DNA of 64,000 nucleotides. It comes from Gavia stellata. Taxonomy: Eukaryota; Chordata; Aves; Gaviiformes; Gaviidae. Below the pieces are notes generated by a model. The model was not told the origin of the DNA, did not search any database, and saw only the letters and a list, made by a program, of their open reading frames with translations. The stretch is from NCBI RefSeq assembly GCF_030936135.1, contig NC_082595.1, positions 86,046,451 through 86,110,450 of the forward strand. The letters are read 5' to 3'. The position numbers and the translations under genes are program-made. Positions within the stretch are counted from its first letter, which is position 1. Each line of letters starts with the position of its first letter. Below, one piece after another: positions 52,259 through 64,000 of the stretch.

Positions 52259-52590
52259 ATTTCAGTTGGAAAGGACCTATACTGATCATCTAGTTCAACT
52301 GCCTGACCACTTCAGAGCTGACCAAAAGTTAAAGCATGTCATTAAGGGCATTGTCCAAATGTCTCTTAAACACTGGCAGGCTTGGGGCATTGACCACCTC
52401 TCTAGGAATCCTGTTCCAGTGTTTGACCATCCTCTCAGTAAAGAAATGCTTCCTAATGTCCAGTCTAAACCTCCCCGGCACAGCTTTGAACTATTCCCAC
52501 GCGTCCTGTCACTGGATACCAGGGAGAAGAGATCAGCACGTCCCTCTCCACTTCCCCTCCTCAGGAACCTGTAGAGATGTTTAAACTTAC
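52259..52590 (-). mobile_element. CR1 fragment in a FAM83B intron, sense to the gene
   Basis: The reverse complement of a CR1 3' region: CAGTTGGAAAGGACCTATAC near the tail, GGCATTGACCACCTCTC, TTGACCATCCTCTCAGTAAA, TCCAGTCTAAACCTCCCC, and CTCAGGAACCTGTAGAGATG at the truncated 5' end. The usual octamer tail is replaced by the pentamer array at 52196-52258. Confidence 0.92.
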
Positions 52591-55500
52591 AAAAGTGTTT
52601 AAGATTCCAGTCTAGTATGACTGAGTTTGCAACACAGTTACATAAACCTTTATAGCTTATGGGAGCACTTACACATTTACCTAAAACATATGAAGTTCTA
52701 ATAGATAGAGGTTGTAGGAGTTTTAATGATACTGTCTACTACAATCCAGTGAACTTTATCTTTCCAAACAGAAAATTCAAAAACTTAGGAAAAAATCTCC
52801 ATGAAATAAAAGCACATTTCGAAATAACACATGCTTGCTAAATCAGTATATATTTCACTGTTGGTATCTTGAAACTTTTATCAAAAGAAAAATCAAATCA
52901 AAGAAGCAAGAGTTACACTTAAAAGCTGCTGAGTTTGCAAATTATGGTTTAACTCAAGCTATCCAAGTTCTTTAAATTTTATTTATTTATTAGGTGAGTT
53001 ATTACTTAGCATTTTTGTCAACCTGTGTTTGAACAAAAATGCAAATTCGTTAAAATGTACAAAGACAGCATTTAAAAACTACTTTTGTTTGTGACCTAAA
53101 TGTCTTGCAAGTGTGCTAGAAACATAAACCACAAAGTTTATCTCTTAATTAGATAAATAAAAGAAGTATTATCTATAAGTGCTGTAAACTTTTAAAAGGT
53201 AAAAATTTAAAAGTGAAAATACAGGTGGCTGCTTAGGTCTATTTTCAGAAACAGCTAAAAAGAATCAGTAACAATAAGAACCAATTTGCATTATTGAATG
53301 GGAGATTAACATAATTTTGCATCTCTACCTGCTAATCATTTTTGACAATCTAGCATTGTGTCTTTCAAGTTTTCTGCACTTCTATTAGAAGTTTTCTTAT
53401 CAATGAAAGTCAATTTTCCGGCTTTTCCAGTGTGGATTTGTTGAACTTTGAACACAACAGTCCCACTGAAAAAAATTAACTCTTTCTCCAGCGGCTACTC
53501 AAGCTTTAAGCAAAAGTAATTAAATAAAAAGCTTTTAAAGCTTTTATTTGAAAGTTAAATGGAGTGGAAAAAGTAATTCCTGAAAAAGAAAAAAAGAAAA
53601 TACTGGAATTTACCCATTCTAAAGATTATCACAATAGTAAACCCTTATTTACTATAAAATAAAATTTTGTTAATTAGTAATTAAATTTGCATTTAATCCA
53701 ATGACTGTTTCACCCAATTCTATATACCATGTAATTATATTTGTATGTCAGATTTATATTTAACCATATTAAATTATATTTATGTCATTGTAATTTGAAA
53801 AAGGTAATTTGAGAAGCAGCTTAGCTTACACATTTTCAAATAACCATAACAAGCAATGCTGGCCTAAAGACATGCCAGTTGAACACATCAAATCTTACTG
53901 AGATAAGGCCTGATCGGTATTGGATAGGGTATCACTTGGGAATCTGGAATGCTGGAGGCACAAGCAAGGCTAATGGCTTGCAAATTACCATTCTATATAA
54001 AAAACCCTTTGCCTTAGGTACTCCTAAGTTGAAATATAACTTCAAGTAGGCATACCTAAAAAAAGAATAAAATTTAGATTAAATTGCTGTTTTTAAAAAA
54101 AATCATAGTCACTGCTTCCTCTGTTCTCCTTTTTCTTTTCCTTCTCTTCAGTATTCCTCCTGCAGCTTTTTTATGCTGCTTCCTTAATTCTGCCAACTCT
54201 TTCCCTGTCTTGGTAGGTCATCCACTGAAAGATGGCAACATGACAGCATTACAAATGTCATACTCACCTTTCTCACATAACACTTCCTTTTCCTCCACAG
54301 TTCATCTGGCATTCCTCACCTATTTCAAACCCTCTAATTAGGTGCCAGGGATGCATACTTTGAATAGTTGCCCAAATACAGACAATATTTGAGGATATAT
54401 AATAACAATGCGTTCCACTTAGGATTAGAAGCAGTAAATATGTACATACTGAACTGCAAGCCCTATTGGGTATGAACAGTTGGGCTTCACCTTCCTACTT
54501 GGTTTCATTCTCAGGCTACAGGACTCCCCTGCTAACAGCGCTAGCAGTAGCATGTCACTGATCACTGCAGAAGTGTTATACATCATTGTGGGTAAAGCAG
54601 TAATTCCTTTATGAATCATGAGAGGAAAATCATGGGCAAACCATAAACCACACATCATGAAGGATCCCAGCTAGCCTGATGGGACAGACAAAAGTATGTA
54701 AGATTGGTGATAGCGAGTCAAACAGAATGTCTGTCTGGTCCTGTAACCTGGTTTTGTCAGTGACTGCTAGTAGATGCATACGGAAGAATAATTTAATCAA
54801 GGACTTGATGTTTTAGGTTTTTGAAGCTAGACACAGGATCTTCTCCCTCCTCCAAGAGCAGGGTGTAGGACACTTAGAGACATTTAAAACATCCAGTGGC
54901 TGCAGTGTAAGGATGATCATCAGAGCTATGCAGTTAAATGACACCCAAATGATGAATGGGAAACAAGTTCTAACCTCTTTTTATATATGACTGCACCACT
55001 ATCTTCCCAGAGAGAGAGCCACATAAGAATGATTTAAAATTTTGAAGTATAATTCAACATTACACATTTATCTTCATCAGTAAAAACCCTCCAACGTGAT
55101 ACTTAAGTACAATGAATATACTGGTCTCAAACATTTCATTTCAGCACTTTTTATTTGTAGAGTCTGTTTTTATCGGTGTTCAATTACTCACCCTGAACTG
55201 CTGTCAAGAAAATGCACAGAGAAAAAAATGAATGTCTACCTAATTCTTAGCCTAACAGTTTTAAAGGAGAAAAAGCCATATTTCTCATATTGTTCATCAC
55301 TACCAATATTATTTATTATCCTGGGCCTCTCTTCTTATTAAGACATAGTAGTTGGTGTACAAATGCTAAGTAGTTTTCAAGTTCACATCTATTCTGACCT
55401 CAAATCTTATTCAATGACCACTGAAGACAAAATCTCAGTGATTTCACTGGAGTCTGGAGTCCCTTAGCACAGAAGTTTGCTCACAGATACAACATTGTGC

Positions 55501-57748
55501 TGTGCACATCTATTTAATAACTAAAGTTGGCTTAGACTTGGAAGTATTTCTGATGATTTTTGTAACACTGGTGAGAAATAACAGGCAGCAATCAGGTCTC
55601 ATGAGCAGCTCCTACTATGTATTTAAGCATGCATATCTGGGTGTAGACTTCACAAAAGGAAAGTAAAATCAATTCATTAGTGGTTCTATTTTCTCATTCC
55701 TGCAATTCATTAAAAATGCTGAGAGGAGTATCAGGCGATAAACAAACAATTCCTGCCAGATTGCTTTCAATATCCTCCTGGAGCAAGATGATTCTTCATT
55801 ATTGCCAGAGAAGTAAAAATAGGTTTCTGCAGTGCACGGAGTCTCTGCCACATGCCTCACCTCATATCAAATAAAACATGAAGATCTGGCATCAGCTGAG
55901 GAGCCCGATTGACTTCTTAGGCATTAAACAACATTGCCTACACTAGTTCATTGTTTCTAATCCAAAATTAAGTTACTGCATTGAGCATTTTGGTGGTTCT
56001 GGGGATTGTTGTCTCAGTGCTGCATTTTGCAGTGCAAATATATTTCATAGTTTGCTGCAGCACCTGTCAGTAGCAGAAAAAAAGCATCTCAAAAAATTTA
56101 GCTATTAGTTTTTGAAAAATCACCTGAAAAAAGTCAGAATCTGTAATGACTCTTCATCTTTCTATGCAAAGTTTATCAAAAGAAGCTTAGATAAAGATGA
56201 GAAAAAAAGAGATACACATTAATTAATGGGGAAAAATGTAGGACAGTCAGGAAACAGATAAATGAAAGTGGGGAAAGAAAAATGGGAAAGTATAAAAAAG
56301 GAATTGTTTATTTGAGTTGAGTTCCACTGGTGATGTTAAGGTGAACATTAAGTAAAAATCAACCGACAAGAAGAAATGCTGTAGGGAAGACTGAAAAAGC
56401 TCCTAGTAAACCCCTGATTTCATATTCTCCTACAGAATCCACATAATAATCACAGAATATATAGTCACTCCATTTTTCCAGTTATGTCTTTCAGTAAAGA
56501 GGGAAACACGTCCTGATACGCAGTCAGACTACAGATGAGAAAAACTGTCTGCACAGCCATTTAATGTAGATTTTACATACAGACTATTGAATTGTAAATC
56601 TGTATTCAAAAATACAGTCTCACTCATCACTGCATCTCATTTTTTACTGATCCAAAGGAAGAGAAAAAGAGCCAGAGAAGGCATTGAGTCAGAAAAGCTT
56701 TACAGAAACTCCTCATCATGAGCGCATGGCATGAGGAGCGTCTGCCATACTCCTGCAAGACTGAACCAAATCATGCCAGAGAATAACAAGACCAGTGCTG
56801 CTGGTTCTACATTCTGAGGAAAAGAAACAGATCCATACATCTCTGTCCTCTTCCTGCTTTTGCTGAAGGGGAGGACCAAAAGCCAAGAGCGCAAGAAGTT
56901 AAAGATGGTTCATTTTTCATGAACCTTGAGGTGATGGGAAAAAGAGAAAGGGAGAAAACTTCTCCAAAGTACTGACTGTTCTTTCATAGTCACCAGCTGT
57001 TTCTCTTCATCCTCAAGAAAGGCACAGGAGCATTACTGTGCGAGTAGTAAGCTTCTATTCCCAGAACAACAGTCACTGGGAGTAGCACTTGGATGAGAAG
57101 ACCATTAATTTGAACAGCTTTATTACAAGCTAAACTGGAAACCCAGCACACAACTCTCTTTGGAATGTGTTTTTCATTTTCTGATAAACCTTGAAGTATT
57201 CTAAGTAAACCTTGCAGAGTAAAGATGTATTTTATTTTTCCCATTGTTACGAAACAGAAACATATAACACATAATGTCACTGAAGAGGCCAAGTCCAAAC
57301 CTCTCCAATCCACACTAATCCATACAAAATCCACTCTAATGTACGTACACGAATTCTTTCAACCACAGTATAAGTGCCTGTAGGTCTATAAAAGCATATT
57401 AAAAAGACAACCTCAAACCCACCCAAAAGAAGTTAAGCTTTTGAAATAGCTGTAGATACACATTGCATAGAATTAATTTGAAAAGGCATAGTATGGCATT
57501 TTTTGAGAGATCACTGGAAATGCACGCTCCTAATTTCTTCTATTTTGGGAGGATAAAGCTCATGCCATAAAAAGACATACACCATTTCTGGCAAACTCTG
57601 TGGCATAACTAACCCAAGTAATCAGCAAATGGTGGTATCTCAAGTTCCAGAGTATGGAAAATATTGCCAATCATGACCAGTGTTTACAGTTCCACAACAT
57701 ATTTTTAATGTCTTCTTTCCAAAAGTTCCCATAGGTCTGTGTATTAGG

Positions 57749-57761
57749 CCACCAGAGGGCA
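57749..57761 (+). promoter_or_regulatory. CTCF-like core motif
   Basis: CCACCAGAGGGCA fits the vertebrate CTCF core (CCASYAGRKGGC type) well. It lies in a FAM83B intron. Motif only; occupancy is unknown. Confidence 0.4.
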
Positions 57762-58802
57762 ATGCCACACACTCATACACAAGAAACAAGCACGGAAAGT
57801 GGTGTGGGAATACTTTTAAGGACCTAAGTCAACACTCCAGAGCAAAAACTGGTATAAAATACAGGTTTGCTCCAAAATTTTAACGAAAAGCCTTCTTTAT
57901 CCACACAAATACACCACACCTCTATCTGATTTTTGGACTGGATTCTGAAAACACATGCTGCTAAGAAAAGCTTTCATAATATTTTTGCCAGCAGCAAACA
58001 TAGCCTAACTATTTACAGAAACAAGGAATTGCAAATGGAACTATATGGAAGTTCAGCCAAAGCAGTGCTCAGAGCTTTGCAAAGAAACTCTGGCAATGTC
58101 CTTGGAACTTCTTCAGTGCTACCCACAGTACAGTAAATCTAGAAGTATTTATGAAGCATTTACGTCAGGTCAGTGCAGCTCATGGTTTGTATTCTAATCC
58201 TTGTGAAACATTAGGGCGACAGAGGACATCTGTGAAAAATGTAAATGTTAGTCTTCTTGTTATCTTTCTTAGAAGATAAAATTACATATTTCATGTATAA
58301 AAGTCATACTGTCTAAGACACAATGCAGACAACATGATAATATAGATATCAGGAAAACAGTAATAAAATAGAATCTTGGATCTTCTAAGTATTTTAATAG
58401 ATAATAACTTTAAAGAAAAAGATCATAAAATGAAGTATGCAATTTATTAATTTACATAAGCTTTATGACTCTATTTGCAGGCTACTTTAAAAGGAAGCGA
58501 AAAGAAGCTAAGTTTTTCAAACATGTAGTATTCCTAAATGGAAAATTATTTTATAAATAATATATGAAAAATTATGTCTTTCTATGAAATACTCTTGTTT
58601 TGACACATGAAAAAGATAACAATCTTTCTAAGGAGAAAAACATTTGTAAAGAAGGTTCTGCTGAGAGCTTACATATTTATACCTCCTAGTTAATTTGAAA
58701 AAGCAGTATTTGATAATCACTTTTTGAATAATAGTCCCTTTTCATTAGGTTGTGGAGGAATGAGTAGTGAATGTTCATACATGGGAACACAGGAAGCCTT
58801 AC

Positions 58803-58967
58803 CCTGAGCCTCTGAACTTGACAGCCTTGTTTCTCCGTCATTTTCAGAAAGTGACTGAAGTTTGACTCATCAAGCAGGAGATACACTGCAATCCCTCTAG
58901 CAGATGCCTCCACAATTTCTCTAAAGATATCCACATCTGTAAACATATCCATAACGATGGCAATGAC
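58803..58967 (-). CDS. FAM83B: FAM83B coding exon (third exon by human numbering), middle of DUF1669 domain
   Basis: This exon is 165 bp, exactly 55 codons, phase 0 at both ends. On the minus strand a pyrimidine-rich stretch ending TTTTATTCAG precedes GTC (Val), and the exon ends CTC AGG before donor GTAAGG. The product starts [15 protein letters not shown] and ends CQVQRLR. I recognise it as FAM83B; recalled human sequence differs at only a few positions. It lies in the N-terminal DUF1669 (pseudo-PLD) domain shared by the FAM83 family, which anchors casein kinase 1 isoforms. FAM83B is also reported to bind RAF1 and to promote EGFR/RAS-MAPK signalling. An open frame runs past the donor into the intron, but that extension is not coding. 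The preceding coding exon, roughly 150 residues in human, is not in the window and must lie beyond base 64000. Identification is very secure; boundaries are inferred from splice consensus. Confidence 0.95.
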
Positions 58968-61900
58968 CTGAATAAAACAGAAAAGTCACAAATTATTGTA
59001 TTGTATAAACATATATATAAAATTCTTCACTGAAGCTTGCACTGGGCAGCTGACACTAATATTTTTTACACATCAAAAAGTTCTAATATTTTCCATCTGG
59101 TACCACTTAAACTGGAAGGCTTTTCAAGACCACCGGATCTTCTTTTTGAGAAGTCAGGTGATTGCTTGTGTGACATTTGTCACAAGTACCAAAGTCTGGC
59201 AAAAAGTTGTGTTGTGGGTGTTTGTAGCGATTGGTTATACCAGGAAAAGGAAATCCAGCGGAAAAGAAGGGAAGGGGAAACAGCAATATGAATACAGTGG
59301 AAAAAATTAAACCATCTAAATATAACTGTAATGTACATAAAACCAGCTTCAGATAATGTTTTTGTACAAGGGGCTTCTTCATCCTTCGTCACCTTCTCTA
59401 AAGCTAATGGCCCAAAAGCTTGAAGGAGTCAATAAGCAAACATTGAAGAGCTGGAGGCATTGAGGACTTCAGGATCCATACTGACTCAGCGCTCTTACTG
59501 GGATGAAACTTCCTCAGCTGGTGAAAGCTTGGTTCAAGAAGATTAGAGTGCTGCACACCAGCTACTGATGCCCTTCAACCTATGGGGATAAAGTAAGTAT
59601 TTCTGATTGGGAAAAGCAATATCCCACTGATGGTATTTTGGAGATGATATACTACTGACATATCATTATCAATTTGGGAAGAACTAGTATTGAAGTGTTA
59701 GAGGAAATAACAGAGGGAGAACAGGTATATGTGTAACTTTTAAAGATAATATTCTTATTCACTAGAGTCTTCATGAAAAGTTCCAATGAGATGCCTCAGG
59801 TGCAAATACAAATCAAATAAAGCCTTTCACAGGTATCAGAGCAGGCTTGACAGTGAGCATGTTTAAACTATCTGTACCTCAACTTTAATGAGGCTTTAAC
59901 AATTACTAAGTTACATTCACTCATTCTGGAACTGAAACATCTACTTCACTCACAAAATTTGGTAAATGCTGTTGCACACAACCAGGTAGAAGTTAGGTCT
60001 CCAGCCAGTCGTGTGAATTACCTTTTTGAATTCCACCTGCTTAGAACCAAAAGACTCACTTATGCCAAACATGCACTTAAAACACTAGAAATATTAATGA
60101 GAGCTGACCTACAAAAAATAAGAGTAAAATAACAATGTTATTAGGAAAGGTAAAAAGACAACTCCTGAAGTAGTAAAAATGAAAGGACTTGGCCTTACCG
60201 TAACATGTCACCTGGCAATAAAAAGACTTGTTACAAATCCACCAGTCATAGAGAAAATGAATAGCATGAAATAATTCAATTCTTTCAAAAATCTTAGGTA
60301 ATATGCCCAGGCACTACCTCATTCATTTTATTGACCTTTTAAAAATAAAACCTAAATGTGATTTTTAACAGTACAAATTATATTTCTTTATCTAAATTTG
60401 AAAGGAAACACTGAAAACCACAAAAGTTTATCTGGACTCTAAGGACCTCATCACTTTCAGACGGCACCTTCTGCTTGGTCTTGTTTTTGAGATACAAAAT
60501 GCGAACTGAACATGGCAACCCTATTTATACATCTGTTGTGTTTCACTTATGTCTGAGCAGAAATCTGCCAAGACGGATCAAGTGTGTTAAGTAAAAAGAC
60601 CGAAGAAGAAAGTCTGTTCTCAAATAGTTCTGTTTCATTACCTGTGTCCCCTCCCTCTGAACTCCCTAATTTCTTCTTAACCTTTCCTTTTCTTCAGATC
60701 TTTTAGAAATAGGTGTTCATTATATTCAGGGATCTATTTAAATAGACAGAAATCCTGAGTGGATTCATCAGCATACAGTGACATGAATACATGAAATATT
60801 CAAAGTCAACAGTACAGCCTTCAAAAATCATTCTAACATTTTCCTGTGGCAGATATCTAAGCCGCTCATTTGCTTGCAGCCCCTGTGGTTGCAAAGGCTG
60901 ATGTACCAGAAATATACAGAAAAGAAAAAACAAGAATGAGTAATAAAAACTAAAAGCCAACACTGACTAGAATGGCCATATCTATCTTTATGAAGAGGGG
61001 AGGAGAGAAATAAAACCATAAGCAAGCAGGCCAGTAAGTTGGTGGCATAAGAGGGATGCATGTGCACTACTATGCAGATATTTCATAACTTGGGAATGAA
61101 CAGGAAAACCCTCTTTGTCTTCACTAGTAGAATTGTTCTTAAACCATTTAGCTTATTAATTTTGGAGTTAATTCTGTTAAGCATCAACGTAGTCTTGCAA
61201 GAAAAAGTAGGTTTCACTTCCAGAGTTGGAATAGGGATTACATTTTGAAACCTAAAGCTTGTGCTAGCTGAAAAATCCTCACCAGGTTTAAGGACATGTA
61301 TGCAAAGGCACAGTCATGATCTGACAACCAAATGGACATCCAGTTTTGCATTTCCTGGAAACCAAAGATGACTCTTGTTGTATGCCCTCATTAGCCTGCC
61401 CATTCACTCTTAGCAACACTCAATTAATCTAGTCAACATAAACATAATTAGGGTCAATTGCTGGATGAAGAAGAGTGCCAAATTTGAACAATGCATATGA
61501 TATAAAGTCATAAGTAAAAAGTCATTTACAGTGATAAGGTCATTTCTGTATACTGATTTCTATAAATCAGACTAGTTGTTTGATCATAAACTATAGATTT
61601 TGATGTAGAAAGAGTAGATTCCATAAATGTCATAGAATATTCTGGCTTTTAAATGCATTAAACTTCCTTTAGGTTTTTTTTTTTGGAGGAGGGTACATTT
61701 CCCCATACATTTGCCTACTTTGCAGCAGAAGGGAGTATTGAGCTTGGGGAAAGAAAAAGCCAATATGGTATTCAGGGTCCCAATTTTTGATTAATTAAGG
61801 AGATCAAGACTAGGAAGTTACTTCAAAAGAGGTATTCTATAATGTGCATCTGCCTTTAATTAAAGCTGTAACAACAGCTGCAGGATTAGTTATTTGCTGC

Positions 61901-62447
61901 ATCACTTTGGAAAAAAAGATTTCACCACTGTGCTTTTACATTTGTTTTTGCAATAGCAGAACCCATTTCCACCCTGATACTTATAAGAAGCCACGTAACA
62001 GTGAAATCCAGCAAGGAAGATATGGACAGAATTCAAATTGCAGAAAATAGGTCAGAAAATCACCTATCCCACTAATTCTGTTTCTTTTTGGGCATAACAA
62101 CGCTGTCCTGCGTCAAGAAAATCCCCCAAGGCAGAACACTCCAGTGTCATACAGTATGCTTCCTTAAAAACTGACATTTTCTTTCCAAAGCATATTTGTT
62201 TTCCAAATAGCAGAGGTCTCTTCAAAAGCAAGCACCAATGCTTTTATAGGAAATACAAAGGCCATCCAACCATGTAGGGGACACTGGATGGGTGTAGCAG
62301 TTTTCTGTTGAAAGCACCAGAATTCTGGAACAACTTTCCAAACCTTGAGAAACTGATTATCTCCCTGATCAAAAATGACCCTTAGTTGGGAATAATTAAG
62401 CATTTTACACTTTCAGGGAGGAGAAAATAGTTGGCGGAGCATATACG

Positions 62448-62489
62448 TGCTGTGCATAATATCAGATAGCACTGATATTATGCACAGCA
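62448..62489. repeat. Perfect 18-bp inverted repeat with 6-base loop
   Basis: The left arm TGCTGTGCATAATATCAG (62448-62465) and right arm CTGATATTATGCACAGCA (62472-62489) are exact reverse complements around ATAGCA. It lies in the partial upstream FAM83B intron. No transposon ends are recognised. Confidence 0.97.
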
Positions 62490-63483
62490 AGAGTGAACTA
62501 CCACCACCTGATTTGGTATTAGGTAGAAGAGCACATTTCAGTGATCAACTAGAAGTGAAGACAGTGCAGAAAACAATTTTTATACTAGTCTTCTTCCCCC
62601 CAAATTAAATGTAAATAATCTTAGATTGTCGCTACTAATCTTTTCACCTTATCTACCAACTCTTTTTTTAAAGTGGTGAATGCTTTTTAAGGTTAAAATT
62701 TGGTTTCAACGGCATCCTTACAGAAGAATAAAATCTGCTGAAGTCAATAAGCACAAAATTACTCCTAATAAAGCCAATAGCTTTATTAATTTAAACGAAG
62801 GCACCAGTAGAGCCATATTCTGTTATTCTTACTACTATCTTGACACTAAGACTATGGTTTGCAACAGAAAAGTAAAGCTTCACACATTACTTAAACATTT
62901 TAGAAACATTTAAGTATAGGCAAAAAAGTATAATTTTGTTGAATAGCACTATTTTTATGCAAATATTTTAAAACACATTTTTTGGTAAGCTGATATATTT
63001 TATTTAATCCACACAGTATTGAGTAAAGTAACATTTTAAAACTCATTATCTCTAAACTATCAGATCATTTTAATACGAAGTTTCTTTCATCCTTCAAAAG
63101 TTTTTAATAATCTCCAAGTTCAGGAAATGACTCCTACACAAAATACTAGTGACAAGATTCATGAAAAACAGACACACACATATTTTGAAGGTTAAAATAA
63201 ACAGCTATAGCTGAAATTTCCTGCAAAATTATGCAGATTCTTGTAAAACAGGAGCTTAATTACATGGTAACTACACCACATTGGATATTATGAAACTGTA
63301 AATGGAGGCTGATGCTCAGTTCTGTTGTTCTGTAACAGGGCCAGGCCTTGCTCCTGGGAGTCGCTAGTTTGGGCCCATTCACATGCATTATATTTGCTTA
63401 AATGGTTCTCACCTTCAGAAACTAACTCTATTCAAAGGCTCATGTAGAAAGGAGTTGCCAATCCCATCAGTACAAATACATCA

Positions 63484-63748
63484 GGACAAGAGGAAATGGC
63501 CTCAAGTTGCGCCAGGGGAGGTTCAGGCTGGTTATTAGGAAAAAGTTCTTTACTGAGAGAGTGGTGAGACACTGGAATAAGCTGCCCAGGGAGGTGGTGG
63601 AGTCACCGTCTCTGGAAGTGTTCAAGGAACATGTGGACGTGGCATTGTGGGACATGGTTTAGTGGGCATGGTGGTGTTTGTTGGTTGATGGTTGGACTTG
63701 ATGATCTTACAGGTCTTTTCCAACCTTAGTGATTCTGTGATTCTGTGA
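63484..63748 (+). mobile_element. CR1 3' fragment, young-looking
   Basis: From GACAAGAGGAAATGGCCTCA through TTTACTGAGAGAGTGGTGAG and GATGGTTGGACTTGATGATC to the octamer tail GATTCTGTGATTCTGTGATC. It belongs to the same subfamily as the copies at 7880 and 38431. It lies antisense to FAM83B. Confidence 0.92.
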
Positions 63749-63759
63749 TCTATCATGAA

Positions 63760-64000
63760 ACATCTCCTGAGCATATCCAGGGGAGGGCCACCAAGATGTT
63801 CAGGACTGGAGCACTTGCCCTGTGAAGAGTACGTGAAGGAGCTGGGTTTGTTCAGTCCAGAGCAAAGGTGGCTTCAAGGAATCTTACAGCAATCCCCTGT
63901 GCTTTACAGGGAATGTCTCGAGGAGACAAAGCCAGGTTCTTCATAGTGGTGGCAGGACAAGACAGAATGGTCACACTGAAACAAGAGCAGTTCTGACTGG
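63760..64000 (+). mobile_element. Second CR1 fragment, head-to-tail with the previous one, cut by the window edge
   Basis: GGGAGGGCCACCAAGATGTT, then GAGCACTTGCCCTGTGAAGA, GAAGGAGCTGGGTTTGTTCA, and GAGGAGACAAAGCCAGGTTC resemble the CR1 ORF2 C-terminal coding region, from RATKM through LRELGLFS. It is more diverged than the adjoining copy and continues past the window. Confidence 0.75.

Larger units (their letters stand above)
50791..58802 (-). other. FAM83B: FAM83B intron between third and fourth coding exons
   Basis: This intron is 8012 bp, bounded on the minus strand by GTAAGG and TTTTTTAG. It contains a sense-oriented CR1 fragment with an expanded pentamer tail (52196-52590) and a CTCF-like motif (57749-57761). 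The rest is AT-rich sequence with no feature I can name, and no open frame in it resembles a known protein. Confidence 0.9.
58968..64000 (-). other. FAM83B: Partial upstream FAM83B intron, cut by the window edge
   Basis: This sequence lies upstream of the exon at 58967 and should be intron, because the N-terminal coding exon of FAM83B is not found before base 64000. It holds a perfect 18-bp inverted repeat (62448-62489) and two CR1 fragments at the right end. The remaining roughly 4.4 kb is AT-rich with no recognisable gene. Confidence 0.75.

Overview
The window looks like bird nuclear DNA. It is AT-rich and gene-poor. It carries many CR1 non-LTR retrotransposon fragments, the dominant avian LINE, several with the (ATTCTATG)n-type or (ATTCTGTG)n-type 3' end. 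It also carries a bird-type endogenous retrovirus LTR. The species cannot be named from what is seen. There are no prokaryotic features, and I see no rRNA, tRNA or CRISPR.

The only protein-coding gene I can support is FAM83B on the minus strand. Three coding exons are present: 58967-58803, 50790-50666 and 48522-46164. All have consensus splice sites and compatible phases, giving 882 codons without a frameshift. The N-terminal coding exon (about 150 residues in the human protein) and the promoter must lie beyond base 64000. The encoded part holds the C-terminal two thirds of the pseudo-phospholipase-D DUF1669 domain, including the residues known to bind casein kinase 1, and the whole long serine/proline-rich tail. 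The 3' UTR runs leftward from 46163. The best poly(A) signal context I see is at 39974-39969, which would give a 3' UTR of about 6.2 kb, but this is a candidate only.

Layout: 1-39.9 kb is intergenic. It holds a nested pair of CR1 elements (about 1235-3040), a 1.42-kb solo LTR with a 5-bp target duplication (7381-8801) that contains a CR1 fragment, and CR1 pieces near 9.1, 18.9, 23.8, 29.4, 38.0 and 38.4-39.2 kb. The next segment, 39.96-46.16 kb, is the putative FAM83B 3' UTR and contains a hAT-type MITE (40267-40548). 46.16-58.97 kb is the FAM83B 3' half, whose intron contains a CR1 with an expanded ATTCT pentamer tail. 58.97-64 kb is the partial upstream intron, with a perfect 18-bp hairpin and two CR1 fragments at the right edge.

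In human the gene downstream of FAM83B is HCRTR2 (from memory). No HCRTR2 exon is visible here, so 1-39.9 kb appears to be the spacer. Most other open frames of 60-160 codons look like chance or CR1 remnants. I found no convincing new multi-gene system. The most distinctive items are the mobile-element structures (LTR/CR1 composite, hAT MITE, nested CR1), the ATTCT repeat and hairpin in FAM83B introns, and a Lys-Ser-Pro tandem repeat in the FAM83B tail.
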